From the NCBI RefSeq assembly GCF_947499845.1, contig NZ_CANMPM010000001.1, positions 310,001 to 374,000 of the forward strand: a DNA stretch of 64,000 bases, in the 5' to 3' direction. Positions within the stretch are counted from its first letter, which is position 1, and every line of letters starts with the position of its first letter. Of this stretch, positions 9,719 through 23,987 are shown in pieces. The stretch is from an uncultured Pseudokineococcus sp. (GTDB lineage: Bacteria; Actinomycetota; Actinomycetes; Actinomycetales; Quadrisphaeraceae). Below the pieces are notes generated by a model that made no database searches, was not told the origin of the DNA, and saw only the letters and a list, made by a program, of their open reading frames with translations. Both the position numbers and the translations under genes were made by a program.

Positions 9719-10933
9719 ATGGCCAAGATCAAGGTCGAGGGGACCGTCGTCGAGCTCGACGGCGACGAGATGACGCGGATCATCTGGCAGTTCATCAAGG
9801 ACCGCCTCATCCACCCGTACCTCGACGTCGACCTCGAGTACTACGACCTCGGGATGGAGCACCGCGACGCGACCGACGACCAGGTGACGGTCGACGCGGC
9901 GAACGCCATCAAGAAGCACGGCGTGGGCGTCAAGTGCGCCACCATCACGCCCGACGAGGCCCGCGTCGAGGAGTTCGGGCTGAAGAAGATGTGGCGCTCG
10001 CCCAACGGGACGATCCGCAACATCCTCGGCGGCGTCATCTTCCGCGAGCCCATCGTCATCTCGAACATCCCCCGCCTGGTGCCGGGCTGGACCAAGCCGA
10101 TCATCGTCGGCCGCCACGCCTTCGGCGACCAGTACCGCGCCACCGACTTCCGCTTCCCGGGCGAGGGCACGCTCACCGTGTCCTTCCAGCCGGCGGACGG
10201 CTCCGAGCCCATCGAGCACGAGGTCTTCCAGGCGCCCGGCGCCGGCGTCGCCGTGGCGATGTACAACCTCGACGAGTCGATCCGCGACTTCGCGCGCAGC
10301 TCGATGAACTACGGGCTCGACCGCGGCTACCCGGTCTACCTGTCGACGAAGAACACGATCATGAAGGCCTACGACGGGCGCTTCAAGGACATCTTCGCCG
10401 AGGTCTTCGAGGCCGAGTTCAAGGAGAAGTTCGAGGCGGCGGGCATCACCTACGAGCACCGCCTCATCGACGACATGGTCGCCGCCTCCCTCAAGTGGGA
10501 GGGCGGCTACGTCTGGGCCTGCAAGAACTACGACGGCGACGTGCAGTCCGACACCGTCGCGCAGGGCTTCGGCTCGCTCGGCCTCATGACGTCGGTCCTC
10601 ACCTCGCCCGACGGCCGCACGGTCGAGGCGGAGGCGGCCCACGGCACGGTGACGCGCCACTACCGCCAGCACCAGCAGGGCAAGCCGACGTCGACCAACC
10701 CCATCGCGTCGATCTACGCCTGGACGCGGGGCCTCGCGCACCGCGGGCGCCTCGACGGCACGCCGGCCGTCACCGAGTTCGCGGAGACGCTCGAGGACGT
10801 CGTCGTCAAGACCGTCGAGAGCGGCAAGATGACGAAGGACCTCGCGATGCTCGTCGGCCCCGACCAGGGCTGGCTCACCACCGAGGAGTTCCTCGCGGCG
10901 CTCGACGAGAACCTCTCGGCCCGCCTGGGCTGA
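9719..10933 (+). CDS. icd: NADP-dependent isocitrate dehydrogenase, homodimeric eukaryote-like type
   Basis: Oxidative decarboxylation of isocitrate to 2-oxoglutarate. The 404 residues begin [20 protein letters not shown], the start of the homodimeric class shared with eukaryotic IDH, not the long monomeric form found in some other actinobacteria. Isocitrate-binding residues lie in [10 protein letters not shown], and the metal-binding aspartates in [26 protein letters not shown]. The cofactor motif is near [14 protein letters not shown]. It stands alone between a divergent promoter region and a strong terminator. Confidence 0.96.
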   Translation: MAKIKVEGTVVELDGDEMTRIIWQFIKDRLIHPYLDVDLEYYDLGMEHRDATDDQVTVDAANAIKKHGVGVKCATITPDEARVEEFGLKKMWRSPNGTIRNILGGVIFREPIVISNIPRLVPGWTKPIIVGRHAFGDQYRATDFRFPGEGTLTVSFQPADGSEPIEHEVFQAPGAGVAVAMYNLDESIRDFARSSMNYGLDRGYPVYLSTKNTIMKAYDGRFKDIFAEVFEAEFKEKFEAAGITYEHRLIDDMVAASLKWEGGYVWACKNYDGDVQSDTVAQGFGSLGLMTSVLTSPDGRTVEAEAAHGTVTRHYRQHQQGKPTSTNPIASIYAWTRGLAHRGRLDGTPAVTEFAETLEDVVVKTVESGKMTKDLAMLVGPDQGWLTTEEFLAALDENLSARLG

Positions 10934-10946
10934 CCGCCCCGCCCGA

Positions 10947-10990
10947 CGACGAGGGCCCGCCACCGCCGACGCGGTGGCGGGCCCTCGTCG
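10947..10990 (+). terminator. hairpin terminator after icd
   Basis: Perfect 19-bp stem (10947-10965 with 10972-10990) and a 6-base loop, 13 bases after the icd stop. Its 3' arm is the first copy of the repeat that follows. Confidence 0.85.
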
Positions 10991-11048
10991 CGTCCTGGCC
11001 CTCGTCGCGTCCTGGCCCTCGTCGCGTCCTGGCCCTCGTCGCGTCCAG
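10981..11048. repeat. 17-bp tandem repeat, four copies
   Basis: Unit GCCCTCGTCGCGTCCTG, repeated four times head to tail; the last copy ends CCAG. The first copy overlaps the 3' arm of the icd terminator. The array ends four bases before the stop codon of the convergent cation transporter gene. Confidence 0.9.
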
Positions 11049-11051
11049 GGC

Positions 11052-12101
11052 CTACCCGGCGACGGGCGCGTCCGGCCGGTCGCCGTCGGCCGGGGGCTCC
11101 CGCGGCAGGTCGGGCTCGAGGTAGATGACCCGGGCGATGGGCACCGCGGCGCGCACGCGGCGCTCGGCGGCGTCGATGGCGTGCGCCACCTCGGCGGCGG
11201 TGATGGCGTCGGGCACGGCGATCTTGGCGCCCACGAGGAGCTCCTCCGGGCCGAGGTGCAGCGTCCGCAGGTGGATGACGCCCGTGACCCCGTCGCCCGG
11301 CAGCGCCTCCTCGATGGCCCGCACCTGCGCGGGGCGGGCGCCCTCGCCGACGAGGAGTGACTTCATCTCCACGGCGAGGACGACGGCGACGGCGGTGAGC
11401 AGCAGCCCGATGGCGGCGGTCCCCGCGGCGTCCCAGCGCCCGTCCCCGGTGAGGAGGGTCAGCCCCACGCCGGTGAGGGCGAAGAGGATGCCGAGGAGGG
11501 CGGCGCTGTCCTCGAGGAGGACGACGGGCAGCTCGGGGGCGCGGGCCGTGCGGACGAAGCGGGGCAGGCTCTGCTCGCCCCTCACCTCCCCGGCCTCCCG
11601 CACGGCCGTGCGCAGGCTCAGGCCCTCCATGACGCCCGCCACGAGCAGGACGACGACGGGCACCCAGCGCCATGCGGTGATGGGCTCCGGCTCCTGGAAC
11701 TTCTCGTAGGCCTCGTAGAGCGCGAAGAGCCCGCCGAGGGTGAAGAGGACGACGGCGACGACGAAGCCGTAGACGTAGCGCTCGTGGCCGAAGCCGAAGG
11801 GGTGCTCCGGCGTGGCCGCGCGGCGCGAGCGCGCCCCGCCGACGAGCAGGAGCACCTGGTTGCCGGAGTCGGCGAGGGAGTGGATCGACTCGGCGAGCAT
11901 GGCCGAGGAGGACGTGAGCAGGTACGCGACGAACTTCGTCACCGCGATGCCCACGTTGGCGGCGAGGGCGGCGAAGATCGCGGTGCGCGAGCCGGCGTGG
12001 CCGCCGCTGGCGGACCCCTCGTGGCCTCCGCCGCCCTCGCGGGTCTCGTGGTCCTCAGAAGCCTCGTCGCCCTCACGGGTGGTTGCCCCGGGTGTCGTCA
12101 T
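11052..12101 (-). CDS. cation diffusion facilitator family transporter
   Basis: Proton-coupled divalent cation exporter of the CDF family, about 349 residues. A histidine/glycine/glutamate-rich cytoplasmic start (residues 1-40) precedes about six helices. The helix-2 metal-site motif is ESIHSLADSGNQ, and the helix-5 counterpart is LLEDSAALLG. This pairing resembles the ZnT9-like branch more than the classical HxxxD/HxxxD zinc exporters. The carboxy-terminal cytoplasmic domain ends VARVIYLEPDLP, with an appended acidic tail. The start is ambiguous: ATG 12101 is preferred over GTG 12119, and neither has a clear ribosome site. The metal (Zn, Mn or Fe) cannot be decided. Confidence 0.85.
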   Translation of the reverse strand: MTTPGATTREGDEASEDHETREGGGGHEGSASGGHAGSRTAIFAALAANVGIAVTKFVAYLLTSSSAMLAESIHSLADSGNQVLLLVGGARSRRAATPEHPFGFGHERYVYGFVVAVVLFTLGGLFALYEAYEKFQEPEPITAWRWVPVVVLLVAGVMEGLSLRTAVREAGEVRGEQSLPRFVRTARAPELPVVLLEDSAALLGILFALTGVGLTLLTGDGRWDAAGTAAIGLLLTAVAVVLAVEMKSLLVGEGARPAQVRAIEEALPGDGVTGVIHLRTLHLGPEELLVGAKIAVPDAITAAEVAHAIDAAERRVRAAVPIARVIYLEPDLPREPPADGDRPDAPVAG

Positions 12102-12149
12102 GCGCTGAGGGGAGCACACCTGCGCCGCACGGGCGACGCGGGCGTCCCG

Positions 12150-12791
12150 TCATCCGCCGAAGACGTCGTCCTCCAGCCGGGCGTCGAGCTCCTCGACCGC
12201 GAGCACCAGGCGGGGGAGAGCCCCGCTGCTCCCCACCGACAGCGGCAGGCCGCTGGCGCGCTCGAGGACGACGTCCGTGGGGTCGACGTCGCCGTGGCGG
12301 TCCGTCGGCGCCGGGCGGCGCAGCCCCCCGCCGCTCGGCCCCCCGCCGGACAGGAGCCCGGAGACCGCCGCGACGCCGTCGACGACGACCTCCCGCGCGT
12401 GCTCGACGACGAGCCCCGCCACGACCGCGCGTCGCTCCGGCGACGGGAGGGCCCCGACGGCGGGCGGCAGACCGGTCGCCAGGGCGAGCGGGTCGAGCAG
12501 CGCCCGCAGGTCGTCGTCGAGGTCGGCGCCCAGGCCGACGGCGAGCACGCGCCCGCCGGCGTCCTCGACGCGCACGCCCGCGGGCACGCCCATGAGCGGG
12601 CGGCGCAGCAGCAGTCGCCCCGCCCCCGCCGGCAGCAGGCCGTCCGCACGGCGGAGGGCCAGGCGCGCCGTGGACCACCACCCGCCGGTGCCGGCGAGGA
12701 GGTCGCGCAGGAGGGCCTCCGCGCTCGAGGAGACGTCCGGGGGTGCGTCCGAGGGGGCGGGGCCACCGGGAGGCTCGGTCGGCGTCGGCAC
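12150..12791 (-). CDS. hypothetical protein, no family recognised
   Basis: 213 residues, soluble, rich in Ala, Gly, Leu and Arg. A proline/serine-rich start of about 25 residues is followed by helical segments such as SSSAEALLRDLLAGTGGWW and LVVEHAREVVVDGVAAVSGLL. There are no catalytic motifs I can name. The start at GTG 12791 is chosen because a minus-strand TAGCGT -10 lies 7 bases before it, suggesting a leaderless message. It faces away from the SDR gene, and the two promoters share a gap of about 80 bases. Confidence 0.6.
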   Translation of the reverse strand: MPTPTEPPGGPAPSDAPPDVSSSAEALLRDLLAGTGGWWSTARLALRRADGLLPAGAGRLLLRRPLMGVPAGVRVEDAGGRVLAVGLGADLDDDLRALLDPLALATGLPPAVGALPSPERRAVVAGLVVEHAREVVVDGVAAVSGLLSGGGPSGGGLRRPAPTDRHGDVDPTDVVLERASGLPLSVGSSGALPRLVLAVEELDARLEDDVFGG

Positions 12792-12798
12792 GGCCGTG

Positions 12799-12804
12799 AC
12801 GCTA
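12799..12804 (-). promoter_or_regulatory. -10 element, leaderless start of the hypothetical gene
   Basis: TAGCGT on the minus strand ends 7 bases before GTG 12791. Confidence 0.5.
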
Positions 12805-12860
12805 GCGCCGGGTCCCCACCGCCGGGTCTGCGACCCGGCGGCACCCGGCGCCCCGGCCCC

Positions 12861-12866
12861 TAGGGT
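12861..12866 (+). promoter_or_regulatory. -10 element, leaderless start of the SDR gene
   Basis: TAGGGT ends 7 bases before ATG 12874; there is no ribosome site between. Confidence 0.6.
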
Positions 12867-12873
12867 GCGCCGC

Positions 12874-13662
12874 ATGGACCTGGGACTGGCGGGGACGCAG
12901 GCGCTCGTGACCGGCGCGAGCCGGGGGATCGGGCTGGCGGTGGCCGACGCCCTGGCCGCGGAGGGCGCCGACGTCGCCCTGCTGGCCCGGGGCGCCGAGG
13001 GCCTCGCCGCGGCGGCGGAGCAGGTCGGCCGGCACGGGACGCGCGTCGTCACGGCGGCCGTCGACGTCACCGACTTCGCCGCGCTGGCGCGCGAGGTCGA
13101 CGCCGCCGCGGAGGCGCTCGGCGGGCTCTCGCGCGTCGTCGCCAACGCGGGCGGGACGGTCGGCGGCGGCAACCTCCTCACCGGGACCGCGCAGGAGTTC
13201 GTCGACACCTACGCGCTCAACGTCGGCCACGCCGTCGCGCTGCTCGGCGCGGCCGCGCCGCACCTGGCGGCGGCCGGCGGCGGGGCGGCCGTCGTCGTCT
13301 CCTCCGTCACCGGGCAGCGACCGGCGCCGCGCACCGCGTACGCGGCGGCCAAGGCGGGGGAGACCCACCTGGCCGCGACGCTCGGGCGCGAGCTCGCCGT
13401 CCAGGGCACGCGCGTGAACTCCGTGAGCCCCGGCTCGATCCGCTTTCCCGGCGGCGGCTGGGAGTCCTTCGAGGCCTCCCACCCCGAGCGCTACGCCGAC
13501 TTCGTCGAGCGGGAGTTCCCCCTCGGCCGCCTCGGGCGCCCCGAGGAGGTCGCCGGGGTCGTCGCCTTCCTGCTCTCGGACCGCGCGTCGTGGGTGTCGG
13601 GCACCGACGTCGTCGTCGACGGCGCGCAGGGCTACCCGAGCGGCCGGCGCTTCGACGACTGA
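12874..13662 (+). CDS. short-chain dehydrogenase/reductase
   Basis: Classical SDR oxidoreductase, 262 residues, acting on an unknown alcohol or ketone with NAD(P). Visible motifs are the cofactor loop TGASRGIG (residues 14-21), NAGG near residue 90, the catalytic serine in VVVSSVTGQ, and YAAAK for the catalytic Tyr and Lys. The end has the usual RPEEVAGVVAFLLSDRAS followed by a G-x-D-x-x-V-D-G motif. The start at ATG 12874 fits a leaderless transcript from TAGGGT. Neighbours (a convergent purU, a divergent unknown gene) do not suggest a substrate. Confidence 0.88.
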   Translation: MDLGLAGTQALVTGASRGIGLAVADALAAEGADVALLARGAEGLAAAAEQVGRHGTRVVTAAVDVTDFAALAREVDAAAEALGGLSRVVANAGGTVGGGNLLTGTAQEFVDTYALNVGHAVALLGAAAPHLAAAGGGAAVVVSSVTGQRPAPRTAYAAAKAGETHLAATLGRELAVQGTRVNSVSPGSIRFPGGGWESFEASHPERYADFVEREFPLGRLGRPEEVAGVVAFLLSDRASWVSGTDVVVDGAQGYPSGRRFDD

Positions 13663-13742
13663 GCGCTCCCACGACGGGGCGCTCCCACGACGGGGCGCTC
13701 CCACGACGGGGCGCTCCCACGACGGGGCGCTCCGACGGACGG
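13663..13742. repeat. 16-bp tandem repeat, four copies plus a degenerate fifth
   Basis: Unit GCGCTCCCACGACGGG starts directly at the base after the SDR stop and repeats perfectly at 13679, 13695 and 13711, then degenerates. It fills the gap between the convergent SDR and purU genes, where a terminator would be expected. Confidence 0.9.
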
Positions 13743-13760
13743 GGCGGGTGCCGCTGCGGC

Positions 13761-14657
<897 letters not shown>

Positions 14658-14665
14658 GGTCGAGG

Positions 14666-14671
14666 AGGCTA
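14666..14671 (-). promoter_or_regulatory. -10 element, leaderless start of purU
   Basis: TAGCCT on the minus strand ends 8 bases before GTG 14657. Confidence 0.5.
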
Positions 14672-14697
14672 GCCAGCGCCGGGCCCCTCGTCGGGCA

Positions 14698-14762
14698 CAG
14701 GGCTCGGGCGCAGGGCTCGGGCACAGGGCTCGGGCGCAGGGCTCGGGCGCAGGGCGCGGGCG
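14698..14762. repeat. 13-bp tandem repeat, about five copies
   Basis: Unit CAGGGCTCGGGCG with single-base variants, lying between the purU promoter and the glyA promoter. Confidence 0.85.
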
Positions 14763-14789
14763 CGCCCCCACGGCGGACCGCCGTGCGTC

Positions 14790-14795
14790 TACCCT
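14790..14795 (+). promoter_or_regulatory. -10 element for the glyA-folD transcript
   Basis: TACCCT about 6-8 bases before the first bases of the riboswitch, so the RNA would start at or near its 5' stem. Confidence 0.5.
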
Positions 14796-14799
14796 GGCC

Positions 14800-14905
14800 C
14801 CGCCGCGACTGGCGAGGGTGGGACACCACCGGGGAGCGGCGAGCGAGGTCGGGCGCCGCCACCGGGCGCGCCCGGGCAGCGCGGTCGTCCGCCTGGGCCG
14901 CCTGC
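14800..14905 (+). ncRNA. ZTP (pfl) riboswitch controlling glyA-folD
   Basis: The conserved cores of the ZTP/ZMP riboswitch are present in order. First is GACTGGCG (14807-14814). A short helix GGTGG-GACA-CCACC follows, then GGGGAGCG. After a variable arm comes the 3' core CCGCCTGGGC (14889-14898), whose CGCC can pair back with GGCG of the first core to form the pseudoknot. The class senses ZMP/ZTP, which accumulates when PurH lacks 10-formyl-THF, and switches on folate one-carbon genes. It lies about 50 bases ahead of glyA, whose GAGGAG site is at the end of the leader. The exact ends are estimated. Confidence 0.88.
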
Positions 14906-14949
14906 CGTCCGTGCCACCGGCCCGTGCCCGCCAGCCACGAGGAGACGCG

Positions 14950-16317
14950 ATGACGACGGTCGAGCCCGTCCAGCCCATGAGCCCCGAGCAGGTGCACGAG
15001 GACCCGCCGGGCGCGCCCGCTCCGGGGGCCTCCCGCACGCCGGTCGAGGGGGGCGTCACCGACCGCCCCCTCGCCGAGGTCGACCCCGAGATCGCCGAGG
15101 TCCTCGAGCGCGAGCTGGGCCGCCAGCGCGGCACCCTCGAGATGATCGCCAGCGAGAACTTCGCCCCCCGCGCGGTCCTCGAGGCGCAGGGCTCGGTCCT
15201 CACGAACAAGTACGCCGAGGGCTACCCGGGGCGCCGCTACTACGGCGGCTGCGAGTTCGTCGACGTCGCCGAGGAGCTGGCCCGCGAGCGCGCGAAGGCC
15301 CTCTTCGGCGCCGAGCACGTCAACGTGCAGCCGCACGCGGGCGCGCAGGCCAACGCCGCTGTCATGCACGCCCTCATCCGCCCGGGCGACACGATCATGG
15401 GTCTCGAGCTGGCGCACGGCGGCCACCTCACGCACGGCATGAAGATCAACTTCTCCGGGCGCCTCTTCGACGTCGCGACGTACGGCGTCGACGAGCGCAC
15501 CCACCTCGTCGACATGGACCGCGTCCGCGAGACCGCGCTCGAGCGGAGGCCGAAGCTCATCATCGCCGGCTGGTCGGCCTACGCCCGCCACCTCGACTTC
15601 GCCGCGTTCCGGGCGGTCGCCGACGAGGTCGGCGCGCTGCTCATGGTCGACATGGCGCACTTCGCCGGCCTCGTCGCCGCGGGCCTGCACCCCTCGCCCG
15701 TGCCCTACGCCGACGTCGTCACCTCGACGGTGCACAAGACGCTCGCGGGCCCGCGCAGCGGCGTCATCCTCTGCCGCGCCGAGCACGCGAAGAAGATCGA
15801 CTCGGCGGTCTTCCCCGGCCAGCAGGGCGGACCGCTCATGCACGCCGTGGCGGCCAAGGCGGTCGCGTTCAAGATCGCCGCGAGCGCCGAGTTCCGCGAG
15901 CGCCAGGAGCGCACGCTGCGCGGCGCGAAGGCCGTCGCCGCCGCCCTGACGACGGACGCCGCCCGCGCGGCCGGCGTCAACGTCATCACGGGCGGCACGG
16001 ACGTCCACCTCGTGCTCGCCGACCTGCGCGAGTCCGCGCTCGACGGCCAGCAGGCCGAGGACCGGCTCCACGAGGCGGGGATCACGGTCAACCGCAACGC
16101 CGTCCCCTTCGACCCGCGGCCCCCGATGGTCACCTCGGGCCTGCGGATCGGGACGCCGGCGCTCGCCACCCGCGGGTTCGACGACGCCGAGTTCGCCGAG
16201 GTCGGCGACGTCATCGCCGCCGCCCTGCAGCCGGAGTGCGACGTCGCCGGCCTGCGCGCCCGTGTGGCCGACCTCGCCGAGCGCTTCCCGCTCTACCCCG
16301 GCCTCGAGGAGTGGTGA
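14950..16317 (+). CDS. glyA: serine hydroxymethyltransferase
   Basis: PLP enzyme converting serine and THF to glycine and 5,10-methylene-THF. 455 residues, with an unusual disordered start of about 45 residues before the conserved [20 protein letters not shown]. Substrate and PLP motifs are [23 protein letters not shown] and [13 protein letters not shown]. The PLP lysine is in [13 protein letters not shown]. The start at ATG 14950 has a GAGGAG ribosome site at -9. Its stop overlaps the folD start, and the upstream riboswitch ties it to the state of the folate and purine pools. Confidence 0.95.
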   Translation: MTTVEPVQPMSPEQVHEDPPGAPAPGASRTPVEGGVTDRPLAEVDPEIAEVLERELGRQRGTLEMIASENFAPRAVLEAQGSVLTNKYAEGYPGRRYYGGCEFVDVAEELARERAKALFGAEHVNVQPHAGAQANAAVMHALIRPGDTIMGLELAHGGHLTHGMKINFSGRLFDVATYGVDERTHLVDMDRVRETALERRPKLIIAGWSAYARHLDFAAFRAVADEVGALLMVDMAHFAGLVAAGLHPSPVPYADVVTSTVHKTLAGPRSGVILCRAEHAKKIDSAVFPGQQGGPLMHAVAAKAVAFKIAASAEFRERQERTLRGAKAVAAALTTDAARAAGVNVITGGTDVHLVLADLRESALDGQQAEDRLHEAGITVNRNAVPFDPRPPMVTSGLRIGTPALATRGFDDAEFAEVGDVIAAALQPECDVAGLRARVADLAERFPLYPGLEEW

Positions 16318-17216
16318 GCGCCCCCGCGACCACGGGCGGGCGGGCGGTCGTCCTCGACGGGAGGGCGGCGGCCGCGGCCGTGAAGGCCGACCTGGCGCAG
16401 CGGGTGGCGGCGCTGCGCGAGCGCGGCGTGGTCCCCGGCCTCGGCACGGTGCTCGTCGGCGACGACCCGGGCAGCGCGACGTACGTGCGGGGCAAGCACC
16501 GCGACTGCGCCGAGGTCGGCATCGCCTCGATCCGCGTCGACCTGCCGGCCGACGTCACGCAGGCGGAGGTCGAGGAGCAGGTGGAGCGGCTCAACGCCGA
16601 CCCGGCGTGCACGGGCTACATCGTCCAGCTGCCGCTGCCGGCGGGGATGGACGCCAACCGCCTCCTCGAGCTGGTCGACCCGGCGAAGGACGCCGACGGC
16701 CTGCACCCGACCAACCTCGGGCGCCTCGTCCTGCGGGTGCGCGAGGAGGTCACCTCGCCCCTGCCGTGCACGCCGCGCGGCGTCATCGACCTGCTCCAGC
16801 GGCACGAGGTGCCGCTGGACGGCGCCGAGGTCGTCGTCGTCGGGCGCGGCACGACGGTGGGCCGCAGCATCGGCCTGCTGCTGACCCGGCGCGACGTCAA
16901 CGCCACGGTCACGCTGTGCCACACCGGGACCCGCGACCTCGCGGCGCACCTGCGCCGGGCGGACGTCGTCGTCGCGGCGGCCGGCGTGCCGGGGATCGTG
17001 CGCCCCGAGGACGTCAAGCCCGGTGCCGCGGTCCTCGACGTCGGCGTGAGCCGCGTCGTCGACACCGAGGGGACCGCCCGTCTCGCGGGCGACGTCGCCC
17101 CCGGCGTCGAGGAGGTCGCGGGCTGGCTCTCGCCCAACCCCGGCGGCGTCGGGCCCATGACGCGGGCGCTGCTGCTCGCCAACGTCGTCGAGGCCGCGGA
17201 GCGCGCGGCCGGCTGA
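16314..17216 (+). CDS. folD: methylenetetrahydrofolate dehydrogenase / methenyl-THF cyclohydrolase
   Basis: Bifunctional NADP enzyme making 10-formyl-THF from 5,10-methylene-THF, and so supplying PurN and PurH. 300 residues. Motifs: [20 protein letters not shown] (active-site Tyr and Lys region), [33 protein letters not shown], the NADP loop [13 protein letters not shown], and [10 protein letters not shown]. The start at GTG 16314 overlaps the glyA stop (GTGA); a GTG one codon earlier is possible. Second and last gene of the riboswitch-led operon. Confidence 0.95.
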   Translation: MSAPATTGGRAVVLDGRAAAAAVKADLAQRVAALRERGVVPGLGTVLVGDDPGSATYVRGKHRDCAEVGIASIRVDLPADVTQAEVEEQVERLNADPACTGYIVQLPLPAGMDANRLLELVDPAKDADGLHPTNLGRLVLRVREEVTSPLPCTPRGVIDLLQRHEVPLDGAEVVVVGRGTTVGRSIGLLLTRRDVNATVTLCHTGTRDLAAHLRRADVVVAAAGVPGIVRPEDVKPGAAVLDVGVSRVVDTEGTARLAGDVAPGVEEVAGWLSPNPGGVGPMTRALLLANVVEAAERAAG

Positions 17217-17240
17217 CGCCCGACGACCTGCGGGGACGAC

Positions 17241-17297
17241 CGACGCCGACGGGGCGCGGACCCGGGCCCTCGCCCGGTCCGCGCCCCGTCGGCGTCG
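17241..17297. terminator. bidirectional hairpin after folD
   Basis: Perfect 22-bp stem (17241-17262 with 17276-17297) and a 13-base loop, between the convergent folD and SDR genes. Confidence 0.85.
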
Positions 17298-17347
17298 TGC
17301 CCCTTCGTCGCGCCCCGCGTCGTGCCTGGGGGGTCGTGAGCGCGTGG

Positions 17348-18178
17348 TCAGCCCTCCCGGTGCACCCGGTGCTGGGCGGCCTGGGCGAGGGGCCGGACGA
17401 CGAGCAGGTCGACGTCGACGTGCGGGGGGCGGGTGACGACCCAGGAGACGCAGTCGGCGACGTCCTCGGCGACCAGCGGCGCGGCGACGCCCTCGTAGAC
17501 CTTCGCGGCGGCGTCGGCGTCGCCGCGGAAGCGGTTGGTGGAGAACTCGTCCGTGGCGACCATGCCCGGGGCGATCTCGCTCACGCGCACCGGCCGCCCC
17601 AGCAGCTCCAGGCGCAGGGTGCCGGCGAGCGCCGTCGTCCCGTGCTTGGCGGCGGTGTACCCGCCGCCGCCCTCGTAGACGACGTGCCCCGCCGTCGAGG
17701 ACATGACGACCACGTGCCCCGCCCCGCTCGCCACGAGGGCCGGCATGAGCGCCTTGACCACCCGCAGGACGCCGAGGACGTTGACCTCGTACATCCAGCG
17801 CCACTCCTCGACGTCGGCGTCGACGACGGCGTCCACGCCGACCGCGCCGCCGGCGTTGGCGACGAGGACGGCGCACTCGCCGACCTCGCGGGCCAGCGCG
17901 GCGACGGACGCGTCGTCGGTGACGTCGCAGACGACGGCGCGCCCGCCCACCTCCTCGGCGAGGGCGCGGAGCCGGTCCTCGCGACGGGCGGCGAGGACGA
18001 CGTCGAAGCCGTCGGCGGCGAGGCGGCGCGCGGTGGCCGCGCCGATCCCGCTGCTCGCCCCCGTGACGACGGCGGTGCGGCGCCCGCCGGCCCCTCCGGA
18101 GGAGCCCGAGGTGGGCTGGGCGGCGGGCTGGGGGGCGGGGGGTCCTGCGGCGGGGGAGCGCGGTTCGTCGGCGGCCAT
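17348..18178 (-). CDS. short-chain dehydrogenase/reductase
   Basis: 276-residue SDR with a disordered proline/alanine-rich start of about 32 residues. The NAD(P) loop is TGASSGIG, followed by LAARREDRL (the Arg pair suggests NADP), NAGG, and the catalytic Ser in VVMSSTAG. Tyr and Lys lie in YTAAKHG. GMVATDEF is the usual substrate-loop end. The late CVSWVVTRPPHVDVDLL stretch is common in SDRs related to serine or 3-hydroxy-acid dehydrogenases (YdfG-like), so that activity is possible but unproven. It is divergent from the exonuclease gene, with only 22 bases between the two start codons. Confidence 0.87.
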   Translation of the reverse strand: MAADEPRSPAAGPPAPQPAAQPTSGSSGGAGGRRTAVVTGASSGIGAATARRLAADGFDVVLAARREDRLRALAEEVGGRAVVCDVTDDASVAALAREVGECAVLVANAGGAVGVDAVVDADVEEWRWMYEVNVLGVLRVVKALMPALVASGAGHVVVMSSTAGHVVYEGGGGYTAAKHGTTALAGTLRLELLGRPVRVSEIAPGMVATDEFSTNRFRGDADAAAKVYEGVAAPLVAEDVADCVSWVVTRPPHVDVDLLVVRPLAQAAQHRVHREG

Positions 18179-18188
18179 GGGTGCTGCC

Positions 18189-18194
18189 TAGCAT
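18189..18194 (+). promoter_or_regulatory. -10 element, leaderless start of xthA
   Basis: TAGCAT ends 6 bases before GTG 18201. Confidence 0.55.
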
Positions 18195-18200
18195 CCCCCG

Positions 18201-22720
<4,520 letters not shown>

Positions 22721-22724
<4 letters not shown>

Positions 22725-23839
22725 GCGCGGGCGCCGACGAGCAGCAGCCGGGCGTGGTGGGGCGCGTGCTCCACGTGCGCCCGGTGCGCGCCTACCTGCA
22801 CTACAGCGCCAACCGCGGCAACGTCCTGGCGGGTGGGGTCGCCTTCGTCGGCCTGTTCTCCCTCGTCTCGCTCCTCGTCGTCGCCGTGTCCGTCCTCGGG
22901 CTGCTCTTCGGGTCGCGCCCGGCCCTTCAGGACGAGGTCTACGCGCAGGTCAACGCCGCGGTCCCGAACCTCCTCCAGCTGGACGGGCCCGACAGCGGCC
23001 TGCTCGACCCGAGCAGCCTGCTGCGCTCGGACGTCCTCAGCGTCACGGGCGGCGTGGCGCTGCTCGTGGCGCTCGTGACGGGGCTGGGGTGGCTGGACGC
23101 CCTGCGCGAGGGCATCCGGTCGGTGTTCACGGAGCCGCCGGACCGCCGGCCCTTCCTCGCCAAGAAGGGCCGGGACCTCCTCGTCCTCCTCACCCTCGGC
23201 CTGGTCGTGCTGGTCTCCGGGTCGGCCACGGTCGTCGTCGGCGCGGCGGCGGGGCCGCTCCTGCAGGCGGTGGGGCTCCAGGGCTCGACGGTCGGGGCGG
23301 TGGCGCTGCGCGTGGCGACCTTCGCCGTCGTCGCCGCCCTCGACACGGCCGTCTTCCTCCTGCTGTTCCGGGTCCTGTCCGACCTGCGGCTCCCCGTGCG
23401 CGACGTGCGCCAGGGCGCGGTCGTCGGCGGCGTCGCCCTCGCGCTCATCACGACGATCGGCGGGGCGCTGCTCCAGCTGGTCGGCGGGAACAACCCCGTC
23501 GTCGCGGCCAGCGCCACCCTCGGGGCCATCCTCGTGTGGCTCAACCTGCTGTCCCGGGTGACCCTCGTCGCCGCCGCCTGGGCCGCGACGACCGCCGAGG
23601 ACGCCGGGAGCGTGCGCCTGGAGCGGCGCGAGGACGCCCGCGGCGCGCAGGCGCCGCGGGAGGACCTCGACGTCCCCGCCGGCCCGCGCCCGCGCGCAGC
23701 CGTGGCCTTCGACCAGCGCACCACGGACCGCACGACGCTCGCGGCGGGCGCCCTGCTCGGGGTCGTGGGCGCCGGCCTCGTGACGATGACGACGGGCGCG
23801 GTGCGCGCCGTCGTGCACGGCCTGCGCGACCGCGGCTGA
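22721..23839 (+). CDS. YihY/BrkB-family membrane protein
   Basis: 372 residues. About six helices lie between residues 30 and 290, with the family pattern RAYLHYSANRGNVLAGGVAFVGLF at the first helix, a W-L-D-x-L-R-E-G-I-R loop near residue 125 and ILVWLNLLSRVTLVAAAWAA at the last. The hydrophilic end carries a last helix. Family members were once called ribonuclease BN, but that activity belongs to another protein; they are membrane proteins of unknown transport or envelope role. The start overlaps the phosphoesterase stop (GTGA). Last gene of the trpS operon. Confidence 0.85.
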
Positions 23840-23930
23840 CGACGACCGCCCTGGCACCGGGCGCTCTAGCACCCACCGAGCGCCCCAGGCCCGGCCGCTC
23901 CTCCGGCCCCGGGACGGCAGGAGGGGCCAC

Positions 23931-23977
23931 GACGCACGACGGCCCGGCCCCCGCGGGGGACCGGGCCGTCGTGCGTC
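23931..23977. terminator. bidirectional hairpin between brkB-like gene and sdhB
   Basis: Long inverted repeat: GACGCACGACGGCCCGG, then a few mismatches and CCCC, pairs with GGGG, CCGGGCCGTCGTGCGTC. It is in the convergent gap, 10 bases from the sdhB stop. Confidence 0.85.
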
Positions 23978-23987
23978 GGGCGAGCGG

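Noticed and set aside
13663-13742. CRISPR-like array
   Set aside because: Units are contiguous without spacers, only 16 bases long, and no cas genes are present; plain tandem repeat.
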